Origin: Microbacterium sp. ACRRU
GTDB taxonomy: Bacteria > Actinomycetota > Actinomycetes > Actinomycetales > Microbacteriaceae
Assembly: GCF_022346945.1 (NCBI RefSeq)
Contig: NZ_JAKRNI010000019.1
Location: 1 to 60,461 of the forward strand
Direction of reading: 5' to 3'
DNA length: 60,461 bases
In this document: positions 8,563 to 21,414 of the stretch, piece by piece
Layout of the letters: the number at the start of each line of letters is the position of its first letter
Numbering within the stretch: position 1 is the first letter of the stretch
Notes under the pieces: generated by a model
What the model was told of the DNA's origin: nothing
The model's database searches: none
What the model saw: the letters and a program-made list of their open reading frames with translations, nothing else
Translations under genes and position numbers: made by a program

Positions 8563-9159
8563 GTGACCCTCCTCGCACTGACCGGCGGAATCGCCTCGGG
8601 CAAGTCGACGATCGCGACGATGCTCGCCGAACGAGGAGCGGTGGTGGTCGACGCGGATGCCATCGTGCGCGACGTCCAGTCCCCGGGGTCGCCGGTGCTG
8701 GCGGCCATCGTCGCGGAGTTCGGTGGTGACGTGCTGCGGCCGGACGGCAGCCTCGATCGTCCCGTCCTCGGGGCGCGGGTCTTCGGGCACCCCGAGCGGC
8801 TGGCGACCCTGAACGCCCTGGTGCACCCCGCAGTCCGGGAGGAGTCGCAGCGCCGTTTCCGCGCGGCGTTCGACGCCGACGCCGACGCGGTCGTGGTGTA
8901 TGACGTGCCGTTGCTCGCGGAGTCTCGGGGCACGGGGGAGTGGGATCTCGTGGTGGTGGCTCACGCGCCCGCCGAGCAGCGGGTGCAGCGGCTCGTCTCG
9001 CAGCGCGGATTCACCGAAGCCGACGCCCGCGCGCGCATCGCGGCGCAGGTCGGTGACGACGAGCGCCTCGCCCTGGCCGACGTCGTGATCGACACGGCCG
9101 GCGACGTGGATGCCACTCGCCGACAGGTGGACGATCTCTGGGAGCGCCTTCGCGCCTGA
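8563..9159 (+). CDS. coaE: dephospho-CoA kinase
   Basis: A 198-residue P-loop kinase that phosphorylates the 3'-OH of dephospho-CoA, the last step of coenzyme A synthesis. The Walker A motif GGIASGKST lies at residues 8-16, followed by the DAD motif (VVDADAIVRD) and the conserved NALVHPAVRE and VYDVPLLAE segments, all hallmarks of CoaE. Length is normal for the family. The start is the GTG just before TLLALTGGI; the longer in-frame form would add an untypical N-terminus. A CATCCT at 8551-8556, 6 nt before the GTG, could be a -10 hexamer. It precedes uvrB by 84 nt, an arrangement I recall from other actinobacteria. Confidence 0.95.
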   Translation: MTLLALTGGIASGKSTIATMLAERGAVVVDADAIVRDVQSPGSPVLAAIVAEFGGDVLRPDGSLDRPVLGARVFGHPERLATLNALVHPAVREESQRRFRAAFDADADAVVVYDVPLLAESRGTGEWDLVVVAHAPAEQRVQRLVSQRGFTEADARARIAAQVGDDERLALADVVIDTAGDVDATRRQVDDLWERLRA

Positions 9160-9231
9160 TCGTCCTGCCTGCGGTCGGGGCTGCTCGCGCACGGCGAACG
9201 CAGACCCGCCCTCGATGTCGGAGGCCCCACC

Positions 9232-9237
9232 TACGCT
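9232..9237 (+). promoter_or_regulatory. -10 hexamer of probable leaderless promoter (uvrB)
   Basis: TACGCT fits TANNNT and ends 6 nt before the ATG of uvrB at 9244. The GGAGG between them is too close to the ATG (2 nt) to be an ideal Shine-Dalgarno. Confidence 0.45.
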
Positions 9238-9243
9238 GGAGGC

Positions 9244-11313
9244 ATGCAGGCCACGCGTTCCGTCCGCCCGTTCGAGGTCGTCAGCGAATACTCGCCCTCG
9301 GGTGATCAGCCCCAGGCGATCGCCGACCTCGCCGCGCGCATCAACGCCGGCGAGACCGATGTCGTGCTGCTCGGTGCCACGGGAACGGGAAAATCGGCGA
9401 CGACCGCGTGGCTGGTCGAAGCCGTGCAGCGTCCGACGCTCGTTCTCGCCCACAACAAGACCCTCGCGGCGCAGCTCGCGAACGAGTTCCGTGAACTCAT
9501 GCCTCACAACGCCGTCGAGTACTTCGTCTCGTATTACGACTACTACCAGCCCGAGGCGTATGTCCCCCAGACCGATACGTTCATCGAGAAGGACTCGTCG
9601 ATCAACGCCGAGGTCGAGCGTCTCCGCCACTCGACGACGAACTCGCTGCTGTCGCGCCGTGACGTCGTGGTCGTGTCGACCGTCTCGTGCATCTACGGCC
9701 TCGGGGCGCCAGAGGAGTACCTGCGAGCGATGGTCGCCCTGCAGGTGGGGGAGCGGTACGACCGTGATGCGCTCATCCGGAAGTTCATCGCGATGCAGTA
9801 CAACCGCAACGACGTCGACTTCTCGCGCGGGAACTTCCGCGTCCGCGGCGACACGATCGAGATCATCCCCGTGTACGAGGAGTACGCGATCCGCATCGAG
9901 ATGTTCGGTGACGAGATCGAGGCGCTCTACACGCTGCATCCGCTCACGGGCGACGTCATCCAGAAGATGGATTCGGTGCCGATCTTCCCCGCGTCGCACT
10001 ACGTCGCGGGAACCGACACGGTGCAACGTGCGATCGGCACGATCGAGCACGAGCTCGGTGAGCGTCTGAAGGAACTCGAGTCGCAGAACAAGCTGCTCGA
10101 GGCGCAACGACTGCGGATGCGTACGACGTTCGACCTCGAGATGCTGCAACAGCTCGGATTCTGCTCGGGCATCGAGAACTATTCGCGGCACCTCGACGGG
10201 CGCAATGCCGGTGACCCGCCGCACACGCTCCTGGACTTCTTCCCGGACGACTTCCTCCTCGTCATTGACGAGTCGCACGTGACGGTTCCGCAGATCGGCG
10301 CGATGTACGAGGGCGACGCGTCCCGCAAACGGACGCTCGTGGAACACGGGTTCCGTCTCCCGAGTGCGATGGACAATCGCCCCCTGCGCTGGGACGAGTT
10401 CAAGAACCGTATCGGACAGACCGTGTACCTCTCGGCGACCCCCGGCCGGTACGAGATGGGTATCGCCGACGGGGTGGTCGAGCAGATCATCCGGCCGACG
10501 GGGCTCGTCGATCCCGAGATCGTGGTGAAGCCGTCGAAGGGGCAGATCGACGACCTTCTGGAGCAGATCCGCATCCGTGTGGACCGCGACGAGCGCGTGC
10601 TGGTGACCACCCTCACCAAGAAGATGGCCGAGGAACTGACCGACTTCCTCGGCGAGCACGGTGTGCGGGTCCGATACCTGCACTCCGACGTCGACACGCT
10701 GCGTCGCGTGGAGCTCCTGACCGAGTTGCGCGCCGGCGTCTACGATGTCCTCGTCGGCATCAATCTCCTGCGTGAGGGTCTCGACCTGCCCGAGGTCTCG
10801 CTCGTGGCGATCCTGGATGCCGACAAGGAGGGGTTCCTTCGCAGCGGGACGTCCCTCATCCAGACGATCGGTCGTGCCGCGAGAAACGTCTCCGGTGAAG
10901 TGCACATGTACGCGGACAAGATCACCGATTCCATGCAGAGCGCGATCGACGAGACCGAGCGGCGCCGCGAGAAGCAGATCGCCTACAACAAGGAGAAGGG
11001 CATCGATCCGCAGCCGTTGCGAAAGAAGATCGCCGACATTACCGAGGTACTCGCTCGTGAGGCGTCCGACACGCGGAGCCTCTTGTCGCGCAACGACAAG
11101 GCGGGCAAAGGCAAGTCGCCGACACCGCAGCTGCGCCGCACCGGGATCGCCGCCGAGGGCGCCGATCAACTGGAGTCGACGATCGCCGACCTCACGCAGC
11201 AGATGCTCGCGGCCGCCAGCGAACTGAAGTTCGAGCTGGCCGGACGTCTCCGCGACGAAGTGCAGGACCTCAAGAAGGAGCTGCGCGCGATGGAACGCGC
11301 CGGCCACGCCTGA
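9244..11313 (+). CDS. uvrB: excinuclease ABC subunit B
   Basis: A 689-residue UvrB, the damage-verification helicase-like subunit of nucleotide excision repair. Walker A is GATGTGKS at residues 44-51. The beta-hairpin that clamps DNA is visible as [12 protein letters not shown] (about residues 98-109). The DESH Walker B variant sits in LVIDESHV, and the C-terminal helicase motif QTIGRAARN is intact. The UVR domain that contacts UvrC is at the C-terminus (about 645-680). Length matches actinobacterial UvrB. It acts in the cytoplasm with the products of uvrA and uvrC a few kilobases downstream on the same strand. I see no LexA box in front of it. Confidence 0.98.
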   Translation: MQATRSVRPFEVVSEYSPSGDQPQAIADLAARINAGETDVVLLGATGTGKSATTAWLVEAVQRPTLVLAHNKTLAAQLANEFRELMPHNAVEYFVSYYDYYQPEAYVPQTDTFIEKDSSINAEVERLRHSTTNSLLSRRDVVVVSTVSCIYGLGAPEEYLRAMVALQVGERYDRDALIRKFIAMQYNRNDVDFSRGNFRVRGDTIEIIPVYEEYAIRIEMFGDEIEALYTLHPLTGDVIQKMDSVPIFPASHYVAGTDTVQRAIGTIEHELGERLKELESQNKLLEAQRLRMRTTFDLEMLQQLGFCSGIENYSRHLDGRNAGDPPHTLLDFFPDDFLLVIDESHVTVPQIGAMYEGDASRKRTLVEHGFRLPSAMDNRPLRWDEFKNRIGQTVYLSATPGRYEMGIADGVVEQIIRPTGLVDPEIVVKPSKGQIDDLLEQIRIRVDRDERVLVTTLTKKMAEELTDFLGEHGVRVRYLHSDVDTLRRVELLTELRAGVYDVLVGINLLREGLDLPEVSLVAILDADKEGFLRSGTSLIQTIGRAARNVSGEVHMYADKITDSMQSAIDETERRREKQIAYNKEKGIDPQPLRKKIADITEVLAREASDTRSLLSRNDKAGKGKSPTPQLRRTGIAAEGADQLESTIADLTQQMLAAASELKFELAGRLRDEVQDLKKELRAMERAGHA

Positions 11314-11347
11314 CCGGCGATTCGCGACGAGCGACGGAGAGACGGCG

Positions 11348-11770
11348 ATGGAGCAGCGGATCTCCCTGGTCACGCTCGGGGTGAGCGATCTCGATCGCGC
11401 CCTGAGCTTCTACCGTCAGCTGGGGTGGCGCGAGCACCCGTCGTCGGTCGAGGGCGACGTCGCCTTCTTCGACGCCGGCGGAATGGTCGTCGCGTTATGG
11501 GCGCGCGACGAGCTCGCGGCGGACTCGATGGTGGTGGATCCGGGCGGCTGGGGTGGTGTGGCACTCGCACACAACGTGCGCACCGCCGATGAGGTGGACG
11601 CGATCCTCGAGGCGGCGGTCGCGGCCGGCGCCCACCTCGGCCGCGCGGGTGCGCCCACATCGTGGGGCGGATACTCGGGGGTCTTCCTCGATCCCGAAGG
11701 TCACCCCTGGGAGATCGCGGTCAACCCCGACTGGCCGTTGGACGACGCCGGCCGTCCGCACCTTCGTTAG
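11348..11770 (+). CDS. VOC-family (glyoxalase/bleomycin-resistance-like) protein
   Basis: A 140-residue protein with the two beta-alpha-beta-beta-beta modules of the vicinal oxygen chelate fold. The first module begins ISLVTLGVSDLDRALSFYRQLGW and the second begins GVALAHNVRTADEVDAILEAA, ending with GYSGVFLDPEGHPWEIAVNP, a common VOC C-terminal motif. Candidate metal ligands are present in the second module. The family includes glyoxalases, dioxygenases and antibiotic-binding proteins, so the substrate is not predictable. A GGAGAG lies about 10 nt before the ATG. It follows uvrB by 34 nt and may be read through from it. Confidence 0.85.
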   Translation: MEQRISLVTLGVSDLDRALSFYRQLGWREHPSSVEGDVAFFDAGGMVVALWARDELAADSMVVDPGGWGGVALAHNVRTADEVDAILEAAVAAGAHLGRAGAPTSWGGYSGVFLDPEGHPWEIAVNPDWPLDDAGRPHLR

Positions 11771-11839
11771 CCGGGGAGGTCACGTGCCCGGTGCGGCATC
11801 CCGCGACCCCGCGGCGGCTGCCGCCATCGCCGCTCGACT

Positions 11840-12076
11840 TCAGGGACAGTGCAGCAGGGGCTTCGGACCAGTGCGGTCGACGCTGTGCGCGGACATCGGG
11901 TGGCCGCACAACGGACACGGACGCTCCGTCCGCACCGGCTCGGGTGTCGTTTCGTACGGGCCGACAGAGGCCGGGCCGGCGACCCGGATCAGTCGCGTGT
12001 TGAGGTACTGGTACCACCCGCCGGCGGCCCGAACGCGTTCGCGGAGCGGGGGTCGGTCGGCATCTCTGTGTGCCAT
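11840..12076 (-). CDS. small Cys/His protein divergent from the OhrR-like regulator
   Basis: A 78-residue protein of unknown function. The N-terminal half is basic and helical (LRERVRAAGGWYQYLNTRL). The C-terminal part has a probable zinc-binding cluster, CPLCGHPM with C59/C62-type spacing followed by His and a terminal HCP. The start is ATG at 12076: its -10 hexamer TACACT (minus strand 12089-12084) lies 7 nt upstream inside the palindrome at 12082-12093, arguing for a leaderless transcript under the control of the neighbouring MarR-family protein. The longer in-frame form would read through the operator. It is a plausible effector in an oxidative-stress response, which is inference from location only. 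Confidence 0.72.
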   Translation of the reverse strand: MAHRDADRPPLRERVRAAGGWYQYLNTRLIRVAGPASVGPYETTPEPVRTERPCPLCGHPMSAHSVDRTGPKPLLHCP

Positions 12077-12081
12077 GATTA

Positions 12082-12093
12082 TTAGTGTACTAA
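12082..12093. promoter_or_regulatory. palindromic operator between the small Cys/His gene and the MarR gene
   Basis: TTAGTGTACTAA is an inverted repeat (TTAGT-GT-ACTAA), a form common for MarR-family operators. It overlaps the -10 hexamers of both divergent genes: TAGTGT at 12083-12088 on the plus strand and TACACT at 12089-12084 on the minus strand. One dimer bound here could shut both promoters. Confidence 0.6.
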
Positions 12094-12111
12094 CGATTGA
12101 GGGGTCCACGC

Positions 12112-12546
12112 GTGGATGATCCGCTGCGATTGGAAAACCAAGTCTGCTTCGCGCTGGTCACGGCGGCCCGCAACATCGTGTCGGTCTACCGGCCGGTGCT
12201 CGAACCGCTCGGGCTGACGCACCCGCAGTACCTGGTCATGCTCGCCCTGTGGGAGCGCGCTCCCCGGTCGTTGGGGGCTCTCGCCGTCGAACTGGCGATG
12301 GAGCCGGCGACGCTCTCCCCCCTCGTGAAGAGGCTCGAGGCGCAAGGACGTGTGCGCCGCGCGCGCCGGGTCGACGATGAGCGGGTCCTCGACATCGACC
12401 TCACCGACGAGGGTCGTGCTCTGCGCGATCGCGCGCTCGCGGTGCCCGCCCAGATCATGGCCCGCGTCGGGGTCGACGAGCGCGCGCTCGAGGCGTTGCG
12501 CGACGGGCTCGCCCCCTTCGCGAAGGGGATCGACCCCGCGCCGTGA
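12112..12546 (+). CDS. MarR-family regulator, OhrR-like
   Basis: A 144-residue winged-helix regulator. The N-terminus (LRLENQVCFALVTAARNIVSVYRPVLEPLGLTHPQYLVM) closely follows the OhrR subgroup, including the reactive cysteine (C12, in QVCFAL) that senses organic hydroperoxides. The recognition helix region is LAVELAMEPATLSPLVKRLEAQGRVRRAR, and the wing contains the usual DDERV (D-x-R) motif. GTG at 12112 is preferred to TTG at 12097 because GAGGGG (12099-12104) gives a 7-nt spacer. Known OhrR proteins repress an ohr peroxidase gene; no ohr gene is nearby, so the target may be the divergent small Cys/His gene and itself. Sensor chemistry is inferred from the cysteine. Confidence 0.85.
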   Translation: MDDPLRLENQVCFALVTAARNIVSVYRPVLEPLGLTHPQYLVMLALWERAPRSLGALAVELAMEPATLSPLVKRLEAQGRVRRARRVDDERVLDIDLTDEGRALRDRALAVPAQIMARVGVDERALEALRDGLAPFAKGIDPAP

Positions 12547-12631
12547 GACGCTTCCGGTCGCGGCGGCAGCGTCGCCGCGGGCGTCCGTGTGCGCCCGGGG
12601 CGAACCCGGGACCGATGTCGGAGGGGGAACC

Positions 12632-12637
12632 TAGACT
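12632..12637 (+). promoter_or_regulatory. -10 hexamer of probable leaderless promoter (uvrA)
   Basis: TAGACT fits TANNNT and ends 6 nt before the GTG at 12644. The GGAGGGGG at 12620-12627 is too far upstream to act as a Shine-Dalgarno for that start. Confidence 0.5.
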
Positions 12638-12643
12638 TGTCGG

Positions 12644-15583
<2,940 letters not shown>

Positions 15584-15586
15584 GTC

Positions 15587-17530
15587 GTGGCATCCCGAGA
15601 ACGGGTGTCGCACCTGCCCTATCGTCCGAAGCCGGGCGAAATCCCCACCAACCCGGGGGTGTACCGGTTCCGCGACGCCGAGGGGCGCGTGCTGTACGTC
15701 GGCAAGGCGAAGAACCTCCGGGCGCGTCTGTCGAACTACTTCGCTCCGCTGTACTCGCTGCACGAACGCACACGGCGGATGGTGACCACGGCTGCGTCGG
15801 TCGAGTGGACGGTCGTCCCCAGCGACGTCGACTCGCTCCAGCTGGAGTACATGTGGATCAAGGAGTTCGATCCGCCGTTCAACGTGCGCTATCGCGACGA
15901 CAAGTCGTACCCCTTCATGGCGATCACCCTCGCCGACGAGGCCCCGCGCGTGATCGTCACGAGGAACCCGAAGATCCGGGGCGCGAAGTACTTCGGTCCG
16001 TACCCGAAGGTGTGGGCCGTTCACGACACGATCGACCTGATGATCAAGGTCTTCCCGATCCGCACCTGTAGCGACGCCTCCTACAAAAAGGCGATGCAAT
16101 CGGGGCGCCCGTGCTTCCCCGGCCAGATCGGGCGATGCGGCGGGCCGTGCTCGATGAAGGTTACGATCGCGGAGCATCGCGCGATGGTCGACGACTTCGT
16201 CGCTTTCATGTCCGGCGGTGACCAGCGCTTCACCAAGGCGCTGACGGCGCGCATGATGGAGGCCTCCGCCGCGATGGACTACGAGGCCGCGGCGCGCTAC
16301 CGCGACAAGCTGCAGGCCATCGACGCCGTCCTCGGCAAGAGCGCGCTGGTGCTGCCCGCCGACACGGATGCCGACCTCTTCGGTATCGCCGAGGACGAAC
16401 TGGCCGCGACGGTGCAGCACTTCGTCGTCCGCGGCGGGCGTGTCCGGGGCGTGCGCGCGACGACGATCGAGAAAGAGATCGACATCTCCGGTGCCGAGCT
16501 CGTCGATCAGGTGCTGCAGCGCACCTACGGCGACGCGGCGGCCGCTGACATCCCGCGTCAGGTGCTGGTGCCCGAGCTTCCCGACGACGCCGAGCAGCTC
16601 GAGGCCTGGTTGCGTGAGCGGCGTGGGCGACCCGTCTCTCTGCAGGTGGCCCAGCGGGGTCCGAAGTCCGATCTGCTCAAGACCGCGACGCTCAACGCCC
16701 AACAGGCGCTCATGCTGCACAAGACCCGGCGCACGAGCGACTACGTCGCACGCTCGCAAGCGCTCACCGATCTGCAGGAAGCACTGGGACTCGCCGAAGC
16801 GCCGCTGCGCATCGAGTGCTACGACGTCTCCCATCTCGCCGGCACCAACGTCGTGGCATCCATGGTCGTGTTCGAGGACGGGTTGCCGCGCAAAGACCAG
16901 TACCGCTCCTTCGGAGTCGCCGAGACCACCGACGACACCGACTCTCTGTATCAGGTGCTGACCCGGCGGCTGGCCTACCTCGACCGGCCCGACGACGATG
17001 AGCGCGAGACGGTGGGCGGAGCGATCGTCGCGGATGCCGAAAGCCCCGAGGCCACGGCCGAGGGGGAGGTCGTGACCACCCGCAAACGGCCGCGGTTCGC
17101 CTACCGACCGCAGCTCCTCGTCGTCGACGGCGGTCAGCCGCAGGTGGCGGCGGCCGCCCGCGCTCTCGCCGACGCCGGCCACGAGGAGATCGGGCTGTGC
17201 GGCATCGCCAAGCGCCTCGAGGAGGTCTGGCTGCCGGGCGAGGATTACCCGGTGATCCTTCCGCGGACGTCGGAGGCGCTGTATCTGCTGCAGCGACTGC
17301 GCGACGAGGCGCATCGCTTCGCGATCACGCACCAGCGCAAGCGCCGCAAGCGCGACATCTCCAGCGTGCTGACCGAGGTGCCGGGTCTCGGAGAAGCGCG
17401 CATCAAGGCACTGCTGCGCCACTTCGGTTCGGTGACGGCGTTGAAGAACGCCACGCCCGAGGAGATCACCGCGCTTCCCGGCATCGGTCCGACCCTGGCG
17501 GAGGCGATCCACGCCCGGTTGTCTCGCTAG
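15587..17530 (+). CDS. uvrC: excinuclease ABC subunit C
   Basis: A 647-residue UvrC, the dual-incision nuclease of excision repair. The N-terminal GIY-YIG domain reads [20 protein letters not shown] (residues about 21-40) with the catalytic Arg in LRARLSNYF. The UVR domain that binds UvrB is near residues 205-240 ([28 protein letters not shown]). The RNase H-like 5' nuclease domain contains [11 protein letters not shown] and VVDGG, and tandem helix-hairpin-helix motifs close the protein ([30 protein letters not shown]). A short insertion at about residues 475-505 is acidic and variable. The GTG starts 3 nt after the uvrA stop, consistent with coupling. Confidence 0.98.
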   Translation: MASRERVSHLPYRPKPGEIPTNPGVYRFRDAEGRVLYVGKAKNLRARLSNYFAPLYSLHERTRRMVTTAASVEWTVVPSDVDSLQLEYMWIKEFDPPFNVRYRDDKSYPFMAITLADEAPRVIVTRNPKIRGAKYFGPYPKVWAVHDTIDLMIKVFPIRTCSDASYKKAMQSGRPCFPGQIGRCGGPCSMKVTIAEHRAMVDDFVAFMSGGDQRFTKALTARMMEASAAMDYEAAARYRDKLQAIDAVLGKSALVLPADTDADLFGIAEDELAATVQHFVVRGGRVRGVRATTIEKEIDISGAELVDQVLQRTYGDAAAADIPRQVLVPELPDDAEQLEAWLRERRGRPVSLQVAQRGPKSDLLKTATLNAQQALMLHKTRRTSDYVARSQALTDLQEALGLAEAPLRIECYDVSHLAGTNVVASMVVFEDGLPRKDQYRSFGVAETTDDTDSLYQVLTRRLAYLDRPDDDERETVGGAIVADAESPEATAEGEVVTTRKRPRFAYRPQLLVVDGGQPQVAAAARALADAGHEEIGLCGIAKRLEEVWLPGEDYPVILPRTSEALYLLQRLRDEAHRFAITHQRKRRKRDISSVLTEVPGLGEARIKALLRHFGSVTALKNATPEEITALPGIGPTLAEAIHARLSR

Positions 17531-17559
17531 GCTGGGAACCCGACGGAAGGGCGATGGTC

Positions 17560-18438
17560 ATGCAGGCGGAACGGGACATGCCCGGCGAGGTGCTGATCGT
17601 CACGGGGATGTCGGGCGCCGGTCGATCGACGGTCGCCAACGCCCTGGAAGACCTGGACTGGTACGTCGTCGACAATCTCCCGCCGCGCATGCTGCGGCCC
17701 CTGCTCGAGCTCACCGAGCGTGCGGGCGGGGCCGTTCCGCGCGTGGCCGTCGTCGTCGACGTGCGCGGACGCTCACTCTTCGGCGACCTGCCCGAGGCAA
17801 TGCGGGCCCTGCAGGCCGCGCGCCAGGTGCGGGTGGTGTTCCTGGATGCCTCCGATGCGGTGCTCGTGCGTCGATTCGAAGCCGTGCGGCGTCCGCATCC
17901 GCTGCAGGGTGACGGCACGATCCTCGATGGCATCCGGCGCGAGCGTGAGCGTCTCACCCCCGTGCGCGAGGCAGCCGACGTCGTGATCGACACCTCGACC
18001 TACAACGTGCACCAGCTGTCGCTGCGGACCGTCCAGCTCTTCGGCGAGGAGGGCGCCGCGCGGCACACGCTGACCCTGATGAGCTTCGGCTTCAAGTACG
18101 GACTGCCCACCGACGTGGATCTCGTCGCCGACATGCGGTTCCTGCCGAATCCGTTCTGGAACGAAGACCTGCGCCCTCTCACGGGGGAAGACCCCGCCGT
18201 GCGCGAGTTCGTATTGGGGCAAGAGGGTGCGCAGGACTTCCTCGACTCCTATGCGGCGGCCCTGAGGCCCGTTCTGGCCGGTTACGAGCGCGAGAACAAG
18301 CGCCATTCCGTGGTCGCGATCGGGTGCACCGGGGGCAAGCACCGCTCCGTGGTCATGGCGCGCGAACTGGCCGCTCGCCTCTCGAACGAGCCGGGGGTCG
18401 CCGTCCGGGTGACTCACCGTGACCTCGGCCGCGAGTAG
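17560..18438 (+). CDS. rapZ: RapZ/YvcJ-family nucleotide-binding protein
   Basis: A 292-residue P-loop protein of the RapZ (YvcJ) family. The Walker A reads GMSGAGRST, with Arg in place of Lys as often seen in this family. The conserved segments [34 protein letters not shown] and the C-terminal [10 protein letters not shown] are all present. In E. coli RapZ tunes GlmS levels through small RNAs; in actinobacteria the role is less clear. The ATG at 17560 is favoured over the ATG at 17554 because GGAAGG (17545-17550) then has a 9-nt spacer instead of 3 nt. It lies between uvrC and whiA, the usual place, but no yvcK gene follows. Confidence 0.95.
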   Translation: MQAERDMPGEVLIVTGMSGAGRSTVANALEDLDWYVVDNLPPRMLRPLLELTERAGGAVPRVAVVVDVRGRSLFGDLPEAMRALQAARQVRVVFLDASDAVLVRRFEAVRRPHPLQGDGTILDGIRRERERLTPVREAADVVIDTSTYNVHQLSLRTVQLFGEEGAARHTLTLMSFGFKYGLPTDVDLVADMRFLPNPFWNEDLRPLTGEDPAVREFVLGQEGAQDFLDSYAAALRPVLAGYERENKRHSVVAIGCTGGKHRSVVMARELAARLSNEPGVAVRVTHRDLGRE

Positions 18439-18521
18439 GCTGTACCCTCGTCCCCGCCGCCGCGACAGCCCCACCCGCGCTGACGCCGGCGTTGCCCCAC
18501 CGTCCTGAACCGAGGAGAACC

Positions 18522-19499
18522 GTGCCGCTGACCGCCGACGTGAAGGCCGAGCTGATCACCGTACGCGACCCGCGTCCGACGGCGCGCGTCGCCGAGCTCA
18601 CGGCGATCCTGCGCTTCTCCGGCGGTCTGCACTCGATCGCGAACCGCGTCGCGGTCGAGGCGGAGCTGGACTCCGACATCCTCGCGCGGCGGGTCGCTCG
18701 CGACCTGATGGAGCTCTACGGCGTGCGCCCCGAACTGCATCACGTGCAGGGCTCCGGCGGACGCACCGGCGGCCACTTCGCCGTGCGCGTCATCGAGGCC
18801 GGCGAAACGCTCGCGCGGCAGACCGGGCTCCTCGATCAGCGCCGGCGTCCCGTGCGCGGCCTGCCGAACAAGCTCACCACGGGTTCGCGTCCCGATCTCA
18901 GCGCGATCTGGCGCGGCGCGTTCCTCGCCAGCGGTTCGCTGAGCGACCCGGGCCGCTCGGCCGCTCTGGAGATCTCCTGCCCGTCGTCCGAGGCCGCCAT
19001 GGCGCTCGTGGGCGCGGGGCACCGCATCGGCATCCCGGCCAAGGCTCGCGAGGTGCGCGGTGTTCCGCGCGTCGTGGTGCGCGACGGTGAGGCGATCCGC
19101 GGGGCCCTGTTCGAGATGGGGGCCCGACGCACGGCGGGGGAGTGGGACCAGATGCGCCAGCGGCGCGAGGTCCGCGCGGGCGTGAACAGGCTCGTCAATT
19201 TCGACGACGCGAACCTGCGCCGGTCCGCGCAGGCGGCCGTGGCCGCGTGCGCCCGCGTCGAGCGAGCGCTGGAGATCCTGGGCGACGAGGTTCCCGCCCA
19301 TCTGCAGCAGGCCGGCGAGCTTCGTCTGGCCCACCGCGATGCGAGCCTCGACGAGCTCGGCCACCACGCCGACCCGCCGCTGACGAAGGACGCTGTCGCC
19401 GGGCGCATCCGTCGTCTCCTGGCGATGGCGGACAAGAAGGCCGAGGCCGAAGGCATCCCCGGAACCGAGTCCGCCGTCCCGGTGGGCGCCGAGGACTGA
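18522..19499 (+). CDS. whiA: DNA-binding protein WhiA
   Basis: A 325-residue WhiA homologue. The N-terminal two-thirds forms the LAGLIDADG-like fold without nuclease residues ([16 protein letters not shown]..., [13 protein letters not shown]...). The C-terminal helix-turn-helix domain ends [21 protein letters not shown], which matches the family. In Streptomyces WhiA activates sporulation septation genes with WhiB; in non-sporulating actinobacteria it is kept and linked to cell division. The GTG has GAGGAG at 18512-18517, 4 nt upstream. It follows rapZ by 83 nt and is closed by a terminator hairpin. Confidence 0.96.
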   Translation: MPLTADVKAELITVRDPRPTARVAELTAILRFSGGLHSIANRVAVEAELDSDILARRVARDLMELYGVRPELHHVQGSGGRTGGHFAVRVIEAGETLARQTGLLDQRRRPVRGLPNKLTTGSRPDLSAIWRGAFLASGSLSDPGRSAALEISCPSSEAAMALVGAGHRIGIPAKAREVRGVPRVVVRDGEAIRGALFEMGARRTAGEWDQMRQRREVRAGVNRLVNFDDANLRRSAQAAVAACARVERALEILGDEVPAHLQQAGELRLAHRDASLDELGHHADPPLTKDAVAGRIRRLLAMADKKAEAEGIPGTESAVPVGAED

Positions 19500-19513
19500 T
19501 CGCCCACGATGAC

Positions 19514-19542
19514 GAACGGATGCCGACACCCGGCATCCGTTC
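19514..19542 (+). terminator. terminator after whiA
   Basis: A perfect 12-bp stem (19514-19525 with 19531-19542, arm GAACGGATGCCG) closes a 5-nt loop, 14 nt after the whiA stop, and is followed by a T-containing stretch. The stem contains GGATGCC, a word that recurs in other hairpins of the window. Confidence 0.85.
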
Positions 19543-19600
19543 TTCCGTTACTGCGCGTCATCCGGGGAAGCAACCCCGTGGTCGGTGCGTTGCCTCTCAC

Positions 19601-19606
19601 TAGGAT
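19601..19606 (+). promoter_or_regulatory. possible -10 hexamer of sodA
   Basis: TAGGAT fits TANNNT in the 167-nt gap before sodA and would give a 5' UTR of about 55 nt. No convincing -35 is visible at 16-18 nt. Confidence 0.3.
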
Positions 19607-19666
19607 GAAGACGTCACCCTCGCTGCGCCGAGGTCTCGGTGCGGCGCCGATTCGGAAGTAGAGAAC

Positions 19667-20293
19667 ATGGCGAAGTACACGCTGCCCGAACTGCCCTACG
19701 ACTACTCCGCGCTGGAGCCCCACATCAGCGCGACCATCATGGAGCTGCACCACAGCAAGCACCACCAGACGTACGTCAACGGCGCGAACACCACGCTCGA
19801 CCTCCTCGCCGAAGCGCGCGAGAAGGGCGATTTCGCGAACATCAACCGTCTGCAGAAGGACCTCGCGTTCAACCTCGGCGGCCACACGAACCACTCCATC
19901 TTCTGGACGAACCTGTCGCCCAACGGTGGCGACAAGCCCACCGGCGACCTCGAGGCGGCGATCGACGACCAGTTCGGTTCGTTCGATGCGTTCCGCGGCC
20001 AGTTCACCGCCGCCGCCCTCGGCGTGCAGGGCTCGGGCTGGGCCGGCCTGTTCTGGGACTCGATCGGCCAGAACCTCGTCATCCAGCAGTTCTTCGACCA
20101 GCAGGGGCAGATCGTCGCGGGCACCGTGCCGCTGCTTCTCCTCGACGTCTGGGAGCACGCCTACTACCTCGACTACAAGAACGTGCGCGCCGACTACGTC
20201 AAGGCGTTCTGGAACATCGCCAACTGGGCCGATGCGCAGGAGCGCTTCGCGGCCGCCCGTGAGAAGACTGCGGGTCTGCTGGTACTGTCGTAA
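19667..20293 (+). CDS. sodA: superoxide dismutase, Mn/Fe family
   Basis: A 208-residue cytoplasmic superoxide dismutase that converts superoxide to peroxide and oxygen. The four metal ligands are recognisable: H28 (MELHHSKHH), the second His in [12 protein letters not shown], and Asp and His in the C-terminal [13 protein letters not shown]36 in QTYVNG corresponds to the second-shell Tyr. The sequence type (GSGWAGL) fits the Mn or cambialistic branch, but metal choice cannot be fixed from sequence. GGAAG lies about 10 nt before the ATG. It is a single-gene unit bounded by hairpins on both sides. Confidence 0.97.
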   Translation: MAKYTLPELPYDYSALEPHISATIMELHHSKHHQTYVNGANTTLDLLAEAREKGDFANINRLQKDLAFNLGGHTNHSIFWTNLSPNGGDKPTGDLEAAIDDQFGSFDAFRGQFTAAALGVQGSGWAGLFWDSIGQNLVIQQFFDQQGQIVAGTVPLLLLDVWEHAYYLDYKNVRADYVKAFWNIANWADAQERFAAAREKTAGLLVLS

Positions 20294-20301
20294 ACGGTGT
20301 G

Positions 20302-20333
20302 GGCGTCCCGGCGGGACACCCCGCCGGGACGCC
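20302..20333 (+). terminator. terminator after sodA
   Basis: A perfect 14-bp G/C-rich stem (20302-20315 with 20320-20333, arm GGCGTCCCGGCGGG) with loop ACAC lies 8 nt after the sodA stop and is followed by GTTGT. Confidence 0.88.
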
Positions 20334-20382
20334 GTTGTCCGCCAGCGAACACCGCAATCACGCGCTTCTCGCGCACAACTGA

Positions 20383-21408
<1,026 letters not shown>

Positions 21409-21414
21409 TCGCTC

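Noticed and set aside
12097..12111. TTG at 12097 as start of the MarR-family gene
   Set aside because: It would leave no ribosome binding site, while GTG at 12112 has GAGGGG 7 nt upstream and gives the normal OhrR N-terminus.
12547..12643. LexA/SOS box before uvrA (and before uvrB at 9160-9243)
   Set aside because: No sequence close to the actinobacterial SOS box TCGAAC-N4-GTTCGA is seen in either gap.
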